Made by a program: the position numbers and the translations under genes
Source of the DNA: Ipomoea triloba
Taxonomy: Eukaryota > Streptophyta > Magnoliopsida > Solanales > Convolvulaceae
DNA: 64,000 nt
Direction of reading: 5' to 3'
Assembly: GCF_003576645.1 (NCBI RefSeq)
Contig: NC_044916.1
Span: 31,024,723 to 31,088,722 of the forward strand
In this document: positions 59,979 to 64,000 of the stretch, one piece after another
Numbering within the stretch: position 1 is the first letter of the stretch
Layout: every line of letters starts with the position of its first letter
Notes under the pieces: generated by a model
Seen by the model: the letters and a program-made list of their open reading frames with translations, nothing else
The model's database searches: none
What the model was told of the DNA's origin: nothing

Positions 59979-61173
59979 TACATTTTAGGTTTTTTTTTTC
60001 CACACTAAATATATAAATGTGTGCATTGAGATAATTATAGTTACAAATTTTGAGTTAATATTTTTTTAATCAAAATTTAATATGTTTTCTAAATACTCTG
60101 TAGTAACAAGTTTGTTCGTACTATTATAATAATGTACGTTAAATATAATTTCAATGAATTTAGATTATCATCTTAATAATGATGTACGTATAAATAGATA
60201 TTACTTTTACCTTAGATCAAGATGTACGAATTGAAATAGTTTTTGATATTTATCTAGCTACTTTGTTTATTATTATGGGGGGAAAAAAACAAAAACAAAA
60301 TAAAATAACAATTCTAGTTAGTGACATTGATTTTTCCTTTTATGAGAGGTTTCTATTAGAAATGACAGGTAGATTTTATACAAGTTTGGGTATTAATTAT
60401 TTGAAACGGGTTTATGTGTGGATTTATACGGGTATAATGGTTAACTATTTTCATATAATAGATCTTAAATTATATAAGAGATATAATTTAAAGGATAACT
60501 GAGTTGATAATCACATAGTTTTAAATTTGACTTCTTGACTGAGCTACTTATTGCTTTTATTGATTTAATCGATTAGCATGGGCAACTAACGGCTAGGCTC
60601 AACTGAGATTAATGATAAACATGTTTGTAACAAATTATGACAGTAATAATAGTAATTAGGTTTGAGTTAATGTTACATTTAATAAATTGGTACGGGACTC
60701 GGTGTCATCCGTGATATTTAATCAGAGTCACATTGATTTGGATTAAATAATGTTGTCCCTCTTTCATATAAGAAGACTTGAAGAATCGCAATAGGATATT
60801 CCTTTTCTGCCGACAGTAAACCATAGTTACATTTTATGATGACCAAGGCTAGATTGTCCATTAAACTAGCGCACAATTAACATATCTGCATGTACCCCAC
60901 CATATATCCATAATACAAAACCTTCCATCCTATACTGATATTGGATGGCGAAGTCTTTCGAAAAAACTAAGGGGAAAAAAATCAGCAAATTATCCATTAA
61001 TCAATCGAACACGTAGCAGTGGTGGGAAAACTTGTCTTTTTATCCTGGAAAAGACCATAGAGAAAGACAACGAGGATAACAATATACTAAAATGACAAAG
61101 CAGATTCACCCACACTACTATATGTTATGGAATCGTGCAATCTAATCTAATAATATAAATGTGAATTTTTTTA
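59632..61173. repeat. Second direct duplication, copy A (probable unmerged contig end)
   Basis: This segment recurs at an offset of 1,579 bases as 61211-62752. A single N at 61174 follows copy A and is followed by a poly-A run that restarts the sequence. Just after the poly-A the copies differ (CACAAAAGGC against CACAACAAAAGGC). Beyond that I saw no differences. Confidence 0.88.
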
Positions 61174-61174
61174 N
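61174..61174. other. Single-N junction
   Basis: One N between GAATTTTTTTA and a poly-A run, the same signature as at 53965. Confidence 0.95.
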
Positions 61175-61210
61175 AAAAAAAAAAAAAAAAAAAAAAAACT
61201 CACAACAAAA

Positions 61211-62752
61211 GGCACATAATGTTATATATTACTTATTTTTAAATCTAAATTAGGTAGAGAATTTATGTCCAATAGGCAAAAAATTTCACAAAGCAAGACA
61301 TAAATAATAACATAAGACACACTATGTTGTGCATGTGTACACAACTACTAATTTGTCCTAGGTACAGAATTCATATTTTTAAGGTACAACATATCACAAG
61401 ACACAAAAACTCAAAACACAAGACGCATACACATGCTTTAAAGTAAAAATAAAATAATAACATGAATTGGACAACCAAACGATTACAGTCAAAATTAAAT
61501 AAATCATCGTTCACAAATGATATCATACAGGACTAGGGTCCACGATATAAAGAATTGTACATTTTAGGTTTTTTTTTTCCACACTAAATATATAAATGTG
61601 TGCATTGAGATAATTATAGTTACAAATTTTGAGTTAATATTTTTTTAATCAAAATTTAATATGTTTTCTAAATACTCTGTAGTAACAAGTTTGTTCGTAC
61701 TATTATAATAATGTACGTTAAATATAATTTCAATGAATTTAGATTATCATCTTAATAATGATGTACGTATAAATAGATATTACTTTTACCTTAGATCAAG
61801 ATGTACGAATTGAAATAGTTTTTGATATTTATCTAGCTACTTTGTTTATTATTATGGGGGGAAAAAAACAAAAACAAAATAAAATAACAATTCTAGTTAG
61901 TGACATTGATTTTTCCTTTTATGAGAGGTTTCTATTAGAAATGACAGGTAGATTTTATACAAGTTTGGGTATTAATTATTTGAAACGGGTTTATGTGTGG
62001 ATTTATACGGGTATAATGGTTAACTATTTTCATATAATAGATCTTAAATTATATAAGAGATATAATTTAAAGGATAACTGAGTTGATAATCACATAGTTT
62101 TAAATTTGACTTCTTGACTGAGCTACTTATTGCTTTTATTGATTTAATCGATTAGCATGGGCAACTAACGGCTAGGCTCAACTGAGATTAATGATAAACA
62201 TGTTTGTAACAAATTATGACAGTAATAATAGTAATTAGGTTTGAGTTAATGTTACATTTAATAAATTGGTACGGGACTCGGTGTCATCCGTGATATTTAA
62301 TCAGAGTCACATTGATTTGGATTAAATAATGTTGTCCCTCTTTCATATAAGAAGACTTGAAGAATCGCAATAGGATATTCCTTTTCTGCCGACAGTAAAC
62401 CATAGTTACATTTTATGATGACCAAGGCTAGATTGTCCATTAAACTAGCGCACAATTAACATATCTGCATGTACCCCACCATATATCCATAATACAAAAC
62501 CTTCCATCCTATACTGATATTGGATGGCGAAGTCTTTCGAAAAAACTAAGGGGAAAAAAATCAGCAAATTATCCATTAATCAATCGAACACGTAGCAGTG
62601 GTGGGAAAACTTGTCTTTTTATCCTGGAAAAGACCATAGAGAAAGACAACGAGGATAACAATATACTAAAATGACAAAGCAGATTCACCCACACTACTAT
62701 ATGTTATGGAATCGTGCAATCTAATCTAATAATATAAATGTGAATTTTTTTA
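61211..62752. repeat. Second direct duplication, copy B
   Basis: The second copy of the 1.58 kb unit, continuing rightward into unique sequence (TAAAATATTTTAAAATTAG). It contains the same 79-codon open frame as copy A (60263 and 61842), which I do not regard as a gene. Confidence 0.88.
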
Positions 62753-63835
62753 ATAAAATATTTTAAAATTAGATCAATTTTCTTTTTATTTAAAATACAT
62801 ATAATAATAATCTAGTATTTCGAAATTATTCTTGAATTGATTTGGATTTTTCGTTGCGCAATATTTACTTTAACAATTGCATTCAATATAAAATGTATAA
62901 ATTTAGTACGGTAAGTGGTTGATTTTTATTTTTATTTTTTCCTTTTTAACATTTATTAAAGAATTATTAACATAGTACTAAGGTTAGGTACTTAGGTGGT
63001 TGTTTTATTTAATTATTTTATTGATAAAAACTTGTATGAAACTGTGTCACACATCTTTTAATCTTGAGACAGATAGGTTCAATATGAAATGTAATACTTA
63101 TATTAATAAATGTAATATTAAATTATGAATAAAATATTGATTACTTAAATAAATTAATTTTTCTATCAAAATATTATATTTATCCTTATAATTATTTAAA
63201 TACAACTATACAGTACAAAATGAAAATTGGCATGGGTAACACACTAACACTGTGCCATCGTTTTCATTTCTTGATCGTTTTGGGTATGGATTGAGAGATA
63301 TAACAAAGTGCACGTGGCCTTTCTTGCCGACGTTCTTAATTCTCATCTTCCAAAATTATCTATCTCAGCTCCCATGCATATATCTTCAGATTTCTCTGGC
63401 CATGCCTAAACTCAAAGCAACTCATGTCCACCAATCATCCAGCCAGCCATATCCCAAGACAACAAAAATATCATCCACATTTCTTCTCAATACCTTCTCA
63501 ATTAAACATATCATATAGAATTTTTTTAATACACTTGATCTCTCATGTCTGATTTGAAATCAAATTATTATATAAGAGTAGAGTTTATCATGTGTACATC
63601 ATCGTATAGTTAAGACTTTCCTCGTTATCTAAATAAAACCATTTGAAGTTAGAAAGTCCAGTGCTAACAAGTTGTCTTTTTGAAACTTTTATAAAAAAAA
63701 TTGATAGATTTTTGTTTTTTGTTATCCTAATTAAATTATTAAAAACTATTTTTAAAATTTGTTACATTGTTATGCATATTGTCCCACCATAAATTTTCCA
63801 TTCTCCAAACAAGCACCATTCTATACATATATTTC
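62753..63835. other. AT-rich spacer upstream of the last gene
   Basis: No gene is recognised. The 88-codon frame at 63252 has no domain that I can see and lies in probable promoter sequence. Confidence 0.4.
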
Positions 63836-63843
63836 TATATAAA
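63836..63843 (+). promoter_or_regulatory. TATA box of the last, partial gene
   Basis: TATATAAA within TTTCTATATAAACACC, about 90 bases before the ATG at 63933, with a C/A-rich leader between (ending CACAAACTCC before the ATG). Confidence 0.6.
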
Positions 63844-63932
63844 CACCATAGCCTATCTATTAACTTCCCCACAAGCTAGCCAAATCAAAACTCCATATCC
63901 ATCTATCCTCATCTTCCACGCGCACAAACTCC

Positions 63933-64000
63933 ATGGATTTTCTCAAGAAAGCCTTAGACGGTGGCCACGACTCCGACCAAAAACCTTCCGACCACTCCGG
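63933..64000 (+). CDS. 5' end of an unidentified gene (partial)
   Basis: The frame reads MDFLKKALDGGHDSDQKPSD and continues off the window edge. The support is contextual: a TATA box at a good distance, a leader of CATCTTCCACGCGCACAAAC type, the ATG context CTCCATGG, and a switch from AT-rich to balanced base composition at the start codon. The first residues recall small plant proteins of the nodulin-related type, but 22 codons are too few to assign a family. Low certainty on identity, moderate certainty that a gene starts here. Confidence 0.55.
   Translation, partial: MDFLKKALDGGHDSDQKPSDHS

Noticed and set aside
60263..62081. Two identical 79-codon open frames (60263-60502 and 61842-62081) as a duplicated gene
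   Set aside because: They are identical only because the whole 1.58 kb segment is repeated across a single N. The frame is AT-rich and Lys/Tyr/Ile-biased with no domain or exon context.
63252..63518. 88-codon frame upstream of the last gene
   Set aside because: It has no domain, sits in the probable promoter region of the gene starting at 63933, and shows no splice or start context.

Overview
This is a gene-poor, AT-rich stretch of a flowering-plant (eudicot) nuclear genome. The evidence is intron-rich genes with GT-AG splice sites, proteins of plant-type architecture (chloroplast MinE, DUF863, DUF1336), tRNA-derived SINEs and many MITEs. The recurring string ACTCCGTA and the GGTCCAC-type MITEs remind me of Convolvulaceae (Ipomoea-like) sequence, but I cannot confirm the species.

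Layout. (1) 1-906: 3' part of a second eIF5A copy on the minus strand, cut off inside intron 1. (2) 906-10070: no gene; MITEs, an element with a minisatellite core, SINEs and microsatellites. (3) 10072-13347 (+): DUF1336 / EDR2-C-like gene. (4) 15036-18994 (+): isopentenyl phosphate kinase. (5) 20148-21786 (-): complete eIF5A gene. (6) 23481-26914 (-): chloroplast division factor MinE, with MITEs in its 2.7 kb intron. (7) 26915-37570: a 10 kb gene-free repeat region. (8) about 37570-44304 (+): DUF863 gene, with a poly-T-flanked assembly gap in an intron. (9) 46968-52049 (-): macro domain plus CRAL-TRIO (GDAP2-like) gene. (10) 55360-57598 (-): gankyrin-like ankyrin gene. (11) 57753-63835: no gene; a long-TIR element with a GC-rich core and further MITEs. 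(12) 63933-64000 (+): the first codons of an unidentified gene.

The genes are ordinary single-copy housekeeping genes and do not form a pathway or operon. What links them is ancestry. DUF863, eIF5A, IPK, MinE and the macro/CRAL-TRIO gene also sit near each other in Arabidopsis chromosome 1 blocks, as I recall them, so the window looks like a conserved syntenic block expanded by transposons.

Two long direct duplications (about 1.72 kb and 1.58 kb) are each joined by a single N next to a poly-A run. They look like unmerged contig overlaps rather than biology, and one of them duplicates the last exon of the ankyrin gene. I found no previously undescribed biological system. The most useful observations are a MITE family with shared ends and readable 9-10 bp target duplications, the truncated eIF5A copy, the assembly duplications, and a possible splice switch at the DUF863 start codon.
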